Shown here piece by piece: positions 33,896 through 42,210 of a stretch of 49,221 nt of DNA (positions are counted from its first letter, which is position 1; every line of letters begins with the position of its first letter). Position numbers and translations under genes: made by a program. The stretch comes from UBA4416 sp044353195. GTDB taxonomy: Bacteria > Bacteroidota > Bacteroidia > B-17B0 > Aurantibacillaceae. The notes under the pieces were generated by a model, which saw nothing but the letters and a program-made list of their open reading frames with translations, was not told where the DNA came from and did not search any database. Where the stretch lies: positions 1-49,221 of the forward strand of contig JBILCJ010000003.1 in the NCBI GenBank assembly GCA_044353195.1, in the 5' to 3' direction.

Positions 33896-34097
33896 ATTGA
33901 TTTTATTTTTTTGTTCCATGCTAACTTTTTTGAGTAGCACTGCTCAAACAATGAATGCGGAACCTGCCATGGCAGACACTTTTAGAAGCGATGGTAAAAT
34001 ATATGTTGTAATCGCTGTATTATCAATCATATTTCTTTGCATCATATCATACTTAGTGTATTTAGATATTAAATTAAAAAAATTAGAGAAAAAATAA
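33885..34097 (+). CDS. CcmD-like small membrane protein
   Basis: 70 residues. The first hydrophobic segment (LILFFCSMLTFLSSTAQ) looks like a cleavable signal. The second (IYVVIAVLSIIFLCIISYLVYLD) is a single transmembrane helix followed by a basic tail (IKLKKLEKK). The position between ccmC and ccmE, the size and the one-helix plus basic tail layout match CcmD, which releases holo-CcmE from CcmC. Sequence similarity is too low to prove it. The signal-like extension is absent from E. coli CcmD. Overlaps ccmC by 11 bases and is followed by ccmE after 1 base. Confidence 0.72.
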   Translation: MKTKLILFFCSMLTFLSSTAQTMNAEPAMADTFRSDGKIYVVIAVLSIIFLCIISYLVYLDIKLKKLEKK

Positions 34098-34098
34098 C

Positions 34099-34485
34099 AT
34101 GAAAAAAATTCATATAGTTGGAATTATAGTAATAGCTGTAGCGATAGGCGTTATTGTTTACTCATTAGGAAGTAACGCATCATATGCTAATTTTGCAGAA
34201 GCCATTTCAAATCCTGATACAGAGTACCACGTTGTTGGAAAACTAAATAAAGAAATACCAGTACAATATGATCCAAAAATAAATGCAGACGAGTGTTCGT
34301 TCGTGATGAAAGACAATAATGGTTTAGAAAAAACAGTCGTATTACACAAAAGTGTACCTCAAGACTTTCAAAAATCAGAGCAAGTAGTTGTCATTGGAAA
34401 AATGGAAGGCGCTAACTTTCACGCCAATGATATTTTAATGAAATGCCCTAGTAAATATAACGCAGGAACTCCACAAGTTCAATAA
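34099..34485 (+). CDS. ccmE: Haem chaperone CcmE of the CxxxY type
   Basis: 128 residues: an N-terminal anchor helix (IVGIIVIAVAIGVIVYSLG) and an OB-fold β-barrel with YHVVGKLNKE, CSFVMKDNNGLEKTVVLHKS and QVVVIGKMEGANFHANDILMKCPSKYN. In E. coli, haem is bound covalently through a histidine in HDENY. Here the matching place is C116-P-S-K-Y120, the CxxxY motif known from Desulfovibrio and some archaeal Ccm systems that lack CcmH and CcmG. It receives haem from CcmC and hands it to CcmF in the periplasm. I believe the cysteine form is usual in Bacteroidota. Confidence 0.9.
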   Translation: MKKIHIVGIIVIAVAIGVIVYSLGSNASYANFAEAISNPDTEYHVVGKLNKEIPVQYDPKINADECSFVMKDNNGLEKTVVLHKSVPQDFQKSEQVVVIGKMEGANFHANDILMKCPSKYNAGTPQVQ

Positions 34486-34495
34486 AACATATACT

Positions 34496-37093
34496 TTGAA
34501 TAATACAACCACATACATTGGAGAGCACTTATGGATTGGCCATATCGGCAACGCATTTGTAATACTTTCACTACTAACAGCAATACTATCCACTATTGCC
34601 TATTTCTTTTTTGCAAAAGATAATTCATTAAACTCGGAATGGAAAAAGTTTGCACGACTTAGTTTTTCTCTTCATACGATATCTGTTTTAGGAATTGCAA
34701 GCACCTTATTTTTTATGCTGTTTAATCATTACTACGAATATTCGTATGTATGGCAGCATAGTAATAATAGCATGCCAATGGAATATATCATGTCTTGCTT
34801 TTGGGAAGGACAGGAAGGTAGTTTTTTATTGTGGACATTTTGGAATGTTGTGCTTGGAAATATTTTACGCAAAACAATTGATAGTCAATGGGAAGCACCA
34901 ACCATGGCCATCTTTTCTTTAGTGCAAGTTTTTTTAGCAAGCATGCTTTTAGGCATTTATTTAGGAGATTATAAATTAGGTACTAACCCATTTATTTTAT
35001 TGAGAGAAAATCCAGACTATGCAAACTTGCCTTTTATTAGTATGCCAAATTATTTAGCAAAGTTAGATGGCAGAGGTTTAAACCCATTATTAATGAACTA
35101 TTGGATGACGATACATCCACCTACATTATTTTTAGGTTTCTCTTCCACTCTACCACCGTTTGCATTTGCAGTGGCTGGCTTATGGAAAAAAGATTTTACA
35201 ACTTGGCAAAAACCTGCACTCACATGGACGTTTTTTTCTATCATGATTTTAGGTACTGGTATTTTAATGGGAGGCGCTTGGGCTTATGAAGCGTTAAGTT
35301 TTGGTGGTTTTTGGGCATGGGATCCAGTCGAAAATTCTTCATTAGTGCCGTGGTTAATTATTGTTGCCGCTGGACACGTTATGATCATTAATAAAAATAA
35401 AGGAGGTTCATTATTTATGACACACCTGCTTTCCATCTTTTCTTTTTTAATGGTTTTGTATTCTACTTTTTTAACGCGCAGTGGAATACTAGGAACAAGT
35501 TCCGTTCATGCCTTTACTGATTTAGGCATGCAAGGGCAATTAGTTATCTATGTTTTAACATTTATTTTTTTATGTGTGGTATTACTCATACACGACAAGT
35601 TAATAAGAGTGTCTTACATTATATGCTCACTACTTTTACTGCTGATATCTATTCAGTTTGGTCATAAGACAGTCTTATTACTATCGTGGGTAGTAGCAAG
35701 TATTATTTTAACCATACACAGTTATATTTTAAATTTCCCTAAAGAAGAAGAAGAAGAAAATTTATATAGCAGAGAATTTTGGATGTTTGTGGGTTCATTG
35801 CTATTCTTATTATCCGCATTAGTTATCACTTATTTTACATCTATCCCTGTTTTAAATAAATTATTTAATTTAGAAAAAGCACCGTTAAAAGTATCAGATT
35901 ATAATATGTGGCAAACTCCTTTTGCTATTTTAGTATTAATTTTAATCGGATATACTCAATATCTGAAATATAAGAAAACAGACAAAAAAACATTTTTCAA
36001 ACAGTTAATGATTCCAATGATTCTTTCATTAATTTTTGGAATAATTAGCAGCATCCCTTTATATTTTATACACGATTATAGCTCAGCTAACAGTACTCAA
36101 AAATGGATCCTTATTTCGTATTCATTGATGCTAATAGCTGGATTATTTGCAGTTTTCGGTAACTTACATTACTTCATGAAAGTTATTAAAGGAAGTATTC
36201 GCCATGCAGGATCTTCGATTGCACACATTGGCTTTGCATTAATCTTAGTGGGAGCCTTAATTTCAACGTCAAAGAAACAAACCATTTCACAAAACACCTC
36301 AACTAAAAACGTAGCGAGTTTAGGTGAAAATTTTAATGCACAAAAAAGTTTATTACTTACAAAAGGTGATACGCTTCAAATGGGAAATTATTTTGTAACA
36401 TACAAAGGAAAAGAAAGAAAAGGCATTGATGTTTTTTTTAATATGGATTACTTTACAAAAGATGAACATGGTAAATTTATTAAGGCATTTGAACTAAGTC
36501 CAATGGTACAAGATAACCCACGTATGGGTCAAGCATCAAATCCTGACACAAAACATTTTTTAGATAAAGACATTTATACTCACATCACATATTGTATTTT
36601 ATCTGACACTAGAGAAGTTAATAAAGATGCCTATAAAGAACCAACCAATTTTATCGGCCACGTTAATGACACCATTTTTGCAGAAAATGCAATTATCCTT
36701 ATTGAAAGCATTACAACAAATTTAACTGAGCAAGAATACGCAAACACCGACAGTACATTAATTGTAACAGCCGTTTTAAAAGCAACTGATATTAATGGTA
36801 AAACATATAAAGCGTATCCACGTTATATATTGAAGAACAATGCTGTAATGCCAGATGCCTTTGAGTTAAATGAACTTGGACTTAAATTTATTTTTTGGAA
36901 AATTAATCCTGAAGAAGGAAGTATAGAAATACAGTTAAGTGAAAAAGTAAGTAACACCAAAGAATTTGTTGTATTAGAAGCGTATGAATTTCCTTATATA
37001 AATATTTTATGGATTGGTTCGCTTGCCATGATTATTGGAACAATTATCGCTATTTTAGAAAGAAGGCGAGTTAACAAATTATCAAAGAGTTAA
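34496..37093 (+). CDS. ccmF: Cytochrome c haem lyase CcmF (CcsA-like)
   Basis: 865 residues with about 15 hydrophobic helices. The WWD haem-binding segment GGFWAWDPVEN (270-280) and the later SLVPWLI are intact, and FHAFTD-like STFLTRSGILGTSSVHAFTD is present. A large soluble region (about 590-840) precedes the last helix. It is longer than the ~650 of E. coli CcmF, the excess lying in this periplasmic part. It attaches haem to apocytochrome CxxCH. I chose the TTG at 34496 because no in-frame ATG or GTG lies near and MNNTTTYIGEHLWIGHIGN leads directly into helix 1. Last gene of the ccm operon. Confidence 0.92.
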   Translation: MNNTTTYIGEHLWIGHIGNAFVILSLLTAILSTIAYFFFAKDNSLNSEWKKFARLSFSLHTISVLGIASTLFFMLFNHYYEYSYVWQHSNNSMPMEYIMSCFWEGQEGSFLLWTFWNVVLGNILRKTIDSQWEAPTMAIFSLVQVFLASMLLGIYLGDYKLGTNPFILLRENPDYANLPFISMPNYLAKLDGRGLNPLLMNYWMTIHPPTLFLGFSSTLPPFAFAVAGLWKKDFTTWQKPALTWTFFSIMILGTGILMGGAWAYEALSFGGFWAWDPVENSSLVPWLIIVAAGHVMIINKNKGGSLFMTHLLSIFSFLMVLYSTFLTRSGILGTSSVHAFTDLGMQGQLVIYVLTFIFLCVVLLIHDKLIRVSYIICSLLLLLISIQFGHKTVLLLSWVVASIILTIHSYILNFPKEEEEENLYSREFWMFVGSLLFLLSALVITYFTSIPVLNKLFNLEKAPLKVSDYNMWQTPFAILVLILIGYTQYLKYKKTDKKTFFKQLMIPMILSLIFGIISSIPLYFIHDYSSANSTQKWILISYSLMLIAGLFAVFGNLHYFMKVIKGSIRHAGSSIAHIGFALILVGALISTSKKQTISQNTSTKNVASLGENFNAQKSLLLTKGDTLQMGNYFVTYKGKERKGIDVFFNMDYFTKDEHGKFIKAFELSPMVQDNPRMGQASNPDTKHFLDKDIYTHITYCILSDTREVNKDAYKEPTNFIGHVNDTIFAENAIILIESITTNLTEQEYANTDSTLIVTAVLKATDINGKTYKAYPRYILKNNAVMPDAFELNELGLKFIFWKINPEEGSIEIQLSEKVSNTKEFVVLEAYEFPYINILWIGSLAMIIGTIIAILERRRVNKLSKS

Positions 37094-37120
37094 TACACCT
37101 GTTTTTCAAAAAAACTGAAT

Positions 37121-37924
37121 TTGCTAAAAAAAACAAACATAGTCATCTTAGGAACTGGTAATTTAGCAACACACTTAGCTGACTTTATTTCGCAACATTC
37201 TCAACTAAATTTAATTCAGCTTTTTAATCATCGTAAAACGAAAGAAGCTTTATCATTAGCTAAAAAAAATAATTGTCCATTAGTTTCAAATTATACTGCC
37301 ATCCAAACAAACGCTGATATATATTTCATCTGCGTCAAAGATGATTCGATAAAAGATGTATCTGAAAAATTAAAAAAATTACACTTACAAAATTTAGTGG
37401 TTCATACTTCTGGAAGTATTGAATTAAAAGTGCTTAACAAAGTATCGAAACAGATTGGGGTGTTTTATCCCCTGCAAACATTTAGTAAGTCTGACCTTAT
37501 TGATTGGGAAACAACTCCTTTATTATTAGAAGCCAATACTCCCACTGCTTTTAAAAAGCTACAAGCGTTTTCAAAATTATGCTCAGCTCAGGTAAAAAAA
37601 GTAGACTCTAAAACACGCTTAGCTATTCATTTAGCAGCGGTGTTTGGTTGTAATTTTACTAATGCCCTATTTGCTGTTTCCTATCAATTATTTCAGAAAG
37701 CCTTGTCTATACAAGAAATAAAATTACTACATCCTATATTACAACAGTCATTTCAAAAAATGCTAACCTTGGGGCCGCTAAATTCACAAACGGGTCCTGC
37801 AAAAAGAAATGATCAAGTAACGATGCAAAAACATTTAGCGCTACTTAAATCAGATAAAAGATTGACTTCTGTTTATAAAGTAGCATCAGAATTAATTCAA
37901 ACCCAACAACATGTTAAACTTTAA
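37121..37924 (+). CDS. Rossmann-fold protein with DUF2520 domain
   Basis: 267 residues. The N-terminal nucleotide-binding motif is VILGTGNLATHLAD (GxGNxA), followed by a β-α Rossmann domain ending in VHTSGS and GVFYPLQTFSK. The C-terminal half is helical (DUF2520), with AIHLAAVFGCNFTNALF and the end TLGPLNSQTGPAKRNDQVTM, a highly conserved signature of the family. The reaction is unknown. The start is TTG 37121: an ATG is absent and the first β-strand would be lost further in. It is 27 bases after ccmF and overlaps the next gene by 14 bases, as is common for this pair in Bacteroidota. Confidence 0.87.
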   Translation: MLKKTNIVILGTGNLATHLADFISQHSQLNLIQLFNHRKTKEALSLAKKNNCPLVSNYTAIQTNADIYFICVKDDSIKDVSEKLKKLHLQNLVVHTSGSIELKVLNKVSKQIGVFYPLQTFSKSDLIDWETTPLLLEANTPTAFKKLQAFSKLCSAQVKKVDSKTRLAIHLAAVFGCNFTNALFAVSYQLFQKALSIQEIKLLHPILQQSFQKMLTLGPLNSQTGPAKRNDQVTMQKHLALLKSDKRLTSVYKVASELIQTQQHVKL

Positions 37925-38423
37925 AGAGAGATTACCGAAAATAAAAACATTTCTATTTGATGTAGATGGAGTTTTAACAAATGGCACAGTACAGATAATG
38001 CCTAATGGCGAAGTTGTAAGGAACTTAAATTCAAAAGATGGTTATGCCATTCAGTTAGCGGTAAAAAAAGGGTATCGCATTGCAATTATAACTGGAGGAA
38101 ATAGTTCGGCAATAAAAAGTAATTTACAAGAATTAGGAATTAAAGATGTTTTTTTGAGTCAGCATAACAAAATAGCATGCTATGAAAATTATATATTAGA
38201 GCACGATTTAAAGGAAGATGAAATTGTTTATATGGGCGACGATTTACCAGATTATGATGTTATGAAACGTGTTGGAATTGCAGCTTGTCCAAATAATTCA
38301 GCTCATGAAATCAAAGAAATCTCTATTTATATTTCCAATAGAAATGGTGGGGACGCTTGTGTAAGAGATATCATTGAGCAAGTGATGCGATCTCAAAACA
38401 CATGGGAAATAAGTGGTTGGTAA
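37911..38423 (+). CDS. KdsC-like HAD phosphatase (KDO-8-phosphate phosphatase type)
   Basis: 170 residues, a cap-less C0 HAD phosphatase. Motif I is FDVDGVLTNG with D17 as nucleophile and D19 as acid/base. Motif II lies in RIAIITGGNSSA, and motif III is YMGDDLPDYDVM. The C-terminal RNGGDACVRDIIEQVM matches the loop that closes the neighbouring active site in KdsC tetramers. It would remove phosphate from KDO-8-phosphate in lipopolysaccharide core synthesis. The paired DUF2520 gene does not decide the substrate. ATG 37911 overlaps the upstream gene by 14 bases. Confidence 0.9.
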   Translation: MLNFKERLPKIKTFLFDVDGVLTNGTVQIMPNGEVVRNLNSKDGYAIQLAVKKGYRIAIITGGNSSAIKSNLQELGIKDVFLSQHNKIACYENYILEHDLKEDEIVYMGDDLPDYDVMKRVGIAACPNNSAHEIKEISIYISNRNGGDACVRDIIEQVMRSQNTWEISGW

Positions 38424-38435
38424 AAAAATTAAACA

Positions 38436-39533
38436 GTGAATACAGACTTTGAAAATTACAAATATGCCTTTGTTAAACCATCATTAAAATTAAATTGTTT
38501 TGATGCGTGTTTTTCAAATACTAAAAGCACCATCATAGATGATGTGAAGAATCATATTGTTTTCATCAATTACGATTATAAGAATGAAATTGAACCCTTT
38601 GAAAATAAATCAAACAATCCACTAAAATTTCCTGGTATCTTACTTGCAAAAGTTGAAAAAAAAACGACCATTTCTGATATTGTTTTTGAACCATTAATAA
38701 ATACAATAAACTTAAAACCTACTGTTTCAAAAGAAACATATCTAAAAAAAGTCATTCAGCTTAAAGACCATATTCGTAAGGGAGATATTTACGAAATAAA
38801 TTACTGCATTACCTTTGAAGCTACAGATGTGAAAATAAATCCATTTGAACTATTTCAAAAACTAAACGACATTAGCAAAGCTCCATTTGCATGCCTTTCA
38901 AAAATTGAACACACATACATTATTTCATCTAGCCCAGAATTATTTATTTCAAAAAAAGGAAATACACTCATTACTAAGCCCATAAAAGGAACTGCTAAAA
39001 GAGGGTCAACAGAGCATGAGGATGAATTACTAAAAAATAATTTACAAAACAGTTTGAAAGAAAAAACTGAAAACGTAATGATTGTAGACGTTTGCAGAAA
39101 TGATTTATCTAAAATTGCACAAAAAGGGAGTGTTGACGTTCCAAAATTATTTGACGTAGAAACATTTAAACAAGTGCATCAAATGGTAAGTACCGTGAGT
39201 TGTCAATTAAAAGAAGTAATTACTTTTAAAGACATTATTGACAGTACATTTCCAATGGCAAGCATGACGGGAGCTCCTAAAATTAGGGCCATGCAATTAA
39301 TTGATGAATTTGAAATGTATAATCGCGGCCCTTATTCTGGTGCAATTGGATGCATTGATGATAATGGTGACTTTGATTTAAGTGTTTTGATACGAAGTAT
39401 CTTTTATGATGAAGAAAAAAACTATCTCAGCTTTAGTGTGGGCAGTGCAATAACCAACCTTTGCGATGCAGAAGAAGAATATGCGGAATGTTTATTAAAA
39501 GCAAAGGCCATGATTCAAGTATTAACTCAATAA
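38436..39533 (+). CDS. pabB: Aminodeoxychorismate synthase component I / chorismate-binding enzyme
   Basis: 365 residues of the chorismate-utilising fold. Motifs: KGDIYEINYCITFEA, YIISSSPELFISKKG, ITKPIKGTAKRG, ENVMIVDVCRNDLSKIA, then FPMASMTGAPKIRAMQLIDEFE and RGPYSGAIGCI. This is the PabB/TrpE active-site set, and the IKGTxxRG form fits PabB. It uses chorismate and ammonia to make 4-amino-4-deoxychorismate for folate. The glutaminase partner PabA and lyase PabC are not in the window. The start is GTG 38436 (VNTDFENYKYAF), 12 bases after the KdsC-like stop. Salicylate or isochorismate synthase is less likely from the motifs. Confidence 0.88.
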   Translation: MNTDFENYKYAFVKPSLKLNCFDACFSNTKSTIIDDVKNHIVFINYDYKNEIEPFENKSNNPLKFPGILLAKVEKKTTISDIVFEPLINTINLKPTVSKETYLKKVIQLKDHIRKGDIYEINYCITFEATDVKINPFELFQKLNDISKAPFACLSKIEHTYIISSSPELFISKKGNTLITKPIKGTAKRGSTEHEDELLKNNLQNSLKEKTENVMIVDVCRNDLSKIAQKGSVDVPKLFDVETFKQVHQMVSTVSCQLKEVITFKDIIDSTFPMASMTGAPKIRAMQLIDEFEMYNRGPYSGAIGCIDDNGDFDLSVLIRSIFYDEEKNYLSFSVGSAITNLCDAEEEYAECLLKAKAMIQVLTQ

Positions 39534-39564
39534 TGTTTTATCTAACTATTTATTCATTAAATTT

Positions 39565-40077
39565 ATGGGAAGTAATAAAATGAAAATAAAAAACCATAGT
39601 TTAGACATTATTGATGACGAATATTTCGATTTTACTATATTTTCTATTACATCCACTGAGAGCGCCTATCAAATAATAAGTAAGCTCAATTATTGTTTAA
39701 ATATTGATTTTCAAATCAGTCAATTACTTGACTTTACGCATGAAGAAGGCGAACAATTTTATTTTCCCCTCTATTCTTTTTTACACGAAGAGCTCAGTAT
39801 TGATTTTTATATCGTTGCCAATCAAACATCATTTCAGCCAAAAGAATCGATGAAATTGAACGAAACTTTAGATTTATTTTTTGGGGATGTTCAGCGTACA
39901 ACTCAACTGATTCCAGAGTTAGAACAAACTGATTATTTTCTTATTCTAAAAGGGGATAATCGTCACAAACATAGTTATGACATTTTTGAAACAATCAAAA
40001 ATAAATTCATCAACGTAACAGAGATATACCTAGAAGATTTAAAGGGATTAAAATCAAGAATGAATTTAATCTTTTAA
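39565..40077 (+). CDS. IPExxxVDY family protein
   Basis: 170 residues, cytoplasmic, acidic. The family signature appears as IPELEQTDY at 116-124, with Thr in place of Val. It is followed by a conserved FLILKGD. The N-terminal part has IDDEYFDFTIFSITS and the FLHEELSIDFYIVANQ pair of strands. The family is confined largely to Bacteroidota and has no known function. Either ATG 39565 or ATG 39580 (MKIKNHSLD) could be the start. It is the last gene in the run that begins with the DUF2520 gene; the 31-base gap after pabB may hold its own promoter. Confidence 0.85.
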   Translation: MGSNKMKIKNHSLDIIDDEYFDFTIFSITSTESAYQIISKLNYCLNIDFQISQLLDFTHEEGEQFYFPLYSFLHEELSIDFYIVANQTSFQPKESMKLNETLDLFFGDVQRTTQLIPELEQTDYFLILKGDNRHKHSYDIFETIKNKFINVTEIYLEDLKGLKSRMNLIF

Positions 40078-40096
40078 AAGAAACGTTTGAAAGTAA

Positions 40097-40792
40097 TTAT
40101 GCGATAGTTAATACAGCATTTAATACACTTTCAAAAATCGCTCTTCCATCTGTATTAGCCAATAATTCATCTGCCGCTCTTTCAGGATGAGGCATCATAC
40201 CAAATACATTTTTTCCACTATTACATACACCTGCAATGTTGTCAGTTGCACCATTTGGATTACTTTCTGGAGTTATCTCCCCGTTTTCATTACAATATCT
40301 AAAAATAATCTGCCCGTTAGCATTCATTTTTTGCAAGGTTACTTCATCGGCAAAATATTTTCCTTCTCCATGTGCGATAGGAATTTTAAGAGCATGAGTC
40401 GGAACAGAATTAGTTAAAACTGAATTTGTGTTTTCTGCTTTTATATATACGTTTTTACAAATAAACTTTCGAGAATTATTATGCAACAATGCTCCAGGCA
40501 ATAATCCACTTTCACATAATATTTGAAAACCATTACAAACCCCAAAAACAAAACCTCCCGCTTCAGCATGCTTCACCACTTCGTTCATGATGGGAGAAAA
40601 CCTAGCAATGGCGCCACTTCTTAAATAATCACCATAAGAGAAGCCGCCAGGCAATACAATGTGCGTACATCCTTCCAAACTTGTTTGCTTGTGCCAAAGC
40701 TTCACTGTTTCTTGTTTTAAGATGTCTCTTAATACATAAACCATATCCTCATCACAATTTGACCCGGGAAACACAACAACTCCAAATTTCAT
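40097..40792 (-). CDS. purQ: Phosphoribosylformylglycinamidine synthase glutaminase subunit PurQ
   Basis: 231 residues, a class I glutamine amidotransferase that supplies ammonia to PurL in the fourth step of purine synthesis. Catalytic residues are C86 (FGVCNGFQIL), H202 and E204 (PHPER). The N-terminus FGVVVFPGSNCDEDM and LPGGFSYGDYLRSGAIA are diagnostic of PurQ. A separate PurQ implies the small PurL plus PurS arrangement, unlike the single long PurL of many Bacteroidota. No purL or purS is in the window. ATG 40792. Convergent with the IPExxxVDY gene. Confidence 0.95.
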   Translation of the reverse strand: MKFGVVVFPGSNCDEDMVYVLRDILKQETVKLWHKQTSLEGCTHIVLPGGFSYGDYLRSGAIARFSPIMNEVVKHAEAGGFVFGVCNGFQILCESGLLPGALLHNNSRKFICKNVYIKAENTNSVLTNSVPTHALKIPIAHGEGKYFADEVTLQKMNANGQIIFRYCNENGEITPESNPNGATDNIAGVCNSGKNVFGMMPHPERAADELLANTDGRAIFESVLNAVLTIA

Positions 40793-40875
40793 AATAGGTA
40801 ATTTTAATTTTTCATAAAAGTAAGTAATTCTGTAAACAAGAGCATCTAATTTTTAAACAAAATATTAAAAAAGAG

Positions 40876-41868
40876 CTAAATTAAACTCAAATGATACATC
40901 CAAATGATTAAAAATCCACCCATAAAAAGTGTAAGCAATGTATTAGCAATTTTCAATCGTTTTACCTCTCCCAAATAATCTCCAATCATAATGCTAAATG
41001 GAACGATGCAAGGCAAAAGCCAGAAATTTGGCACAGAACTTATAAATGAAATTATCAAACAAAAAACACTCAACCAAATTAAAATAAATTTAGCCTTTTG
41101 TATTTTTACGCGATTACCAAAACCCTTAGAGATATAATGAAATAAAGCTAATACAAGCATAAATAAAGTAACACCAATAAATAGTAAATAATACTCAGAA
41201 AATAATGGAAGATGTGAATTGTGAAAAATAGAAATAAATAAATCAAAAGGTTTTGAATAATATAGGCCCTTTACATAACTGACGCTGCTGTAAATGTAAA
41301 TAGGCATGATAGTTCCGAATATAAAACACATCCACTCACGCCAATTAAATGATTTTAATATCATGATAGCTATTATTCCAATGGGAATTATTAAAAAATA
41401 ATATGTGTAAAAGCAACTGGCTAAAGAGATACATATACCTGCGTTAAAGCATTCAAATAATGCGTTTTCTCTTCGATACGAATTATACAAGGAGTTTAGG
41501 CCAAGTATCACAAATGCATTAGAAATGAGTATAGACAACAGAGCAACACTTGTGACAGCAGAAAACGAGAATACACAATAAAAAAATGCGGGTAACAAAT
41601 TAGTCTTTGAAATTAATTCGTGATTAACTGAAACAACCGTTAGGGTTACTGCACCAATGAGTATAAAAGCAAAAGTAATTATTTGATAGAGTAGAGAATT
41701 AAGTATAATTTTCCCAAAAATAGGCCCAAAAAGTAAATTCTCTGGAACATCCGAAATATCATAAAATGAAGAAGGAATTACTAAACTGTAAGCTATTAAG
41801 CCAAAATACACGATGGAAATGGTGAAAATAGAAACCTGAACTCTATGTTTTAATAATCCGACAATCAT
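40876..41868 (-). CDS. Polytopic membrane protein, DUF6427-like
   Basis: 330 residues with about nine to ten hydrophobic helices and few charged loops. RRENALFECFNAGICISLASCFY, SFNWREWMCFIFGTIMPIYIY and SVPNFWLLPCIVPFSIMIGDYL recall the DUF6427 family of Flavobacteriia. The function is unknown. It is divergent from the 66-residue membrane protein at 41942 (73-base gap), and I recall DUF6427 and DUF6341 genes as neighbours in flavobacteria. Start ATG 41868 (MIVGLLKHRVQVS). Confidence 0.75.
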   Translation of the reverse strand: MIVGLLKHRVQVSIFTISIVYFGLIAYSLVIPSSFYDISDVPENLLFGPIFGKIILNSLLYQIITFAFILIGAVTLTVVSVNHELISKTNLLPAFFYCVFSFSAVTSVALLSILISNAFVILGLNSLYNSYRRENALFECFNAGICISLASCFYTYYFLIIPIGIIAIMILKSFNWREWMCFIFGTIMPIYIYSSVSYVKGLYYSKPFDLFISIFHNSHLPLFSEYYLLFIGVTLFMLVLALFHYISKGFGNRVKIQKAKFILIWLSVFCLIISFISSVPNFWLLPCIVPFSIMIGDYLGEVKRLKIANTLLTLFMGGFLIIWMYHLSLI

Positions 41869-41904
41869 TTTTTTTATAAAAAGCTATTTTTTGAAGATTT
41901 TTTA

Positions 41905-41912
41905 TACTTTTG
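41905..41912 (+). promoter_or_regulatory. Candidate -7 box for the 66-residue membrane protein gene
   Basis: TACTTTTG fits TAnnTTTG exactly and lies 29 bases before the ATG at 41942. A TTTG is present at 41890-41893, but the spacing of 11 bases is too short, so the -33 element is not convincing. Confidence 0.4.
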
Positions 41913-41941
41913 TGGTGTAAACTTACAAAATAGATTTTATT

Positions 41942-42142
41942 ATGAGCGCTTTAATGGTAACAATGACTGATGTTTTTTATGCAATTGGTGATTTTTCTCA
42001 AACAGTATTTAGAGGAATGAAAGTTTTAGGATTTATCCCTAGTATTATTTTATGGGTTATTATTGGTGCTTTACTAGCGTATTGGACTGTTCAAATTATG
42101 AAACAAACAAAAGAAGCTGATAAAAACGGCACTTTAAGATAA
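41942..42142 (+). CDS. Small single-pass membrane protein, DUF6341-like
   Basis: 66 residues. A short amphipathic start (FYAIGDFSQTVFRGMKVLG) leads into one strong transmembrane helix (FIPSIILWVIIGALLAYWTVQIM) and a charged tail (KQTKEADKNGTLR). The N-terminal segment and helix match my recollection of DUF6341, a small flavobacterial family; function unknown. It has its own -7 box and terminator, so it is a monocistronic, probably well-expressed gene. Confidence 0.72.
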   Translation: MSALMVTMTDVFYAIGDFSQTVFRGMKVLGFIPSIILWVIIGALLAYWTVQIMKQTKEADKNGTLR

Positions 42143-42162
42143 TAGAAAAGCAGATTAAAATT

Positions 42163-42196
42163 AAGCTCAGAAATTAAATTTCTGGGCTTTTTTTAT
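42163..42196 (+). terminator. Rho-independent terminator before the large adhesin gene
   Basis: AAGCTCAGAAA pairs with TTTCTGGGCTT (one G-T pair) around a five-base loop, followed by a T-rich tract. It begins 21 bases after the stop of the 66-residue gene. Confidence 0.87.
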
Positions 42197-42210
42197 TTAT
42201 ATTTACTACA

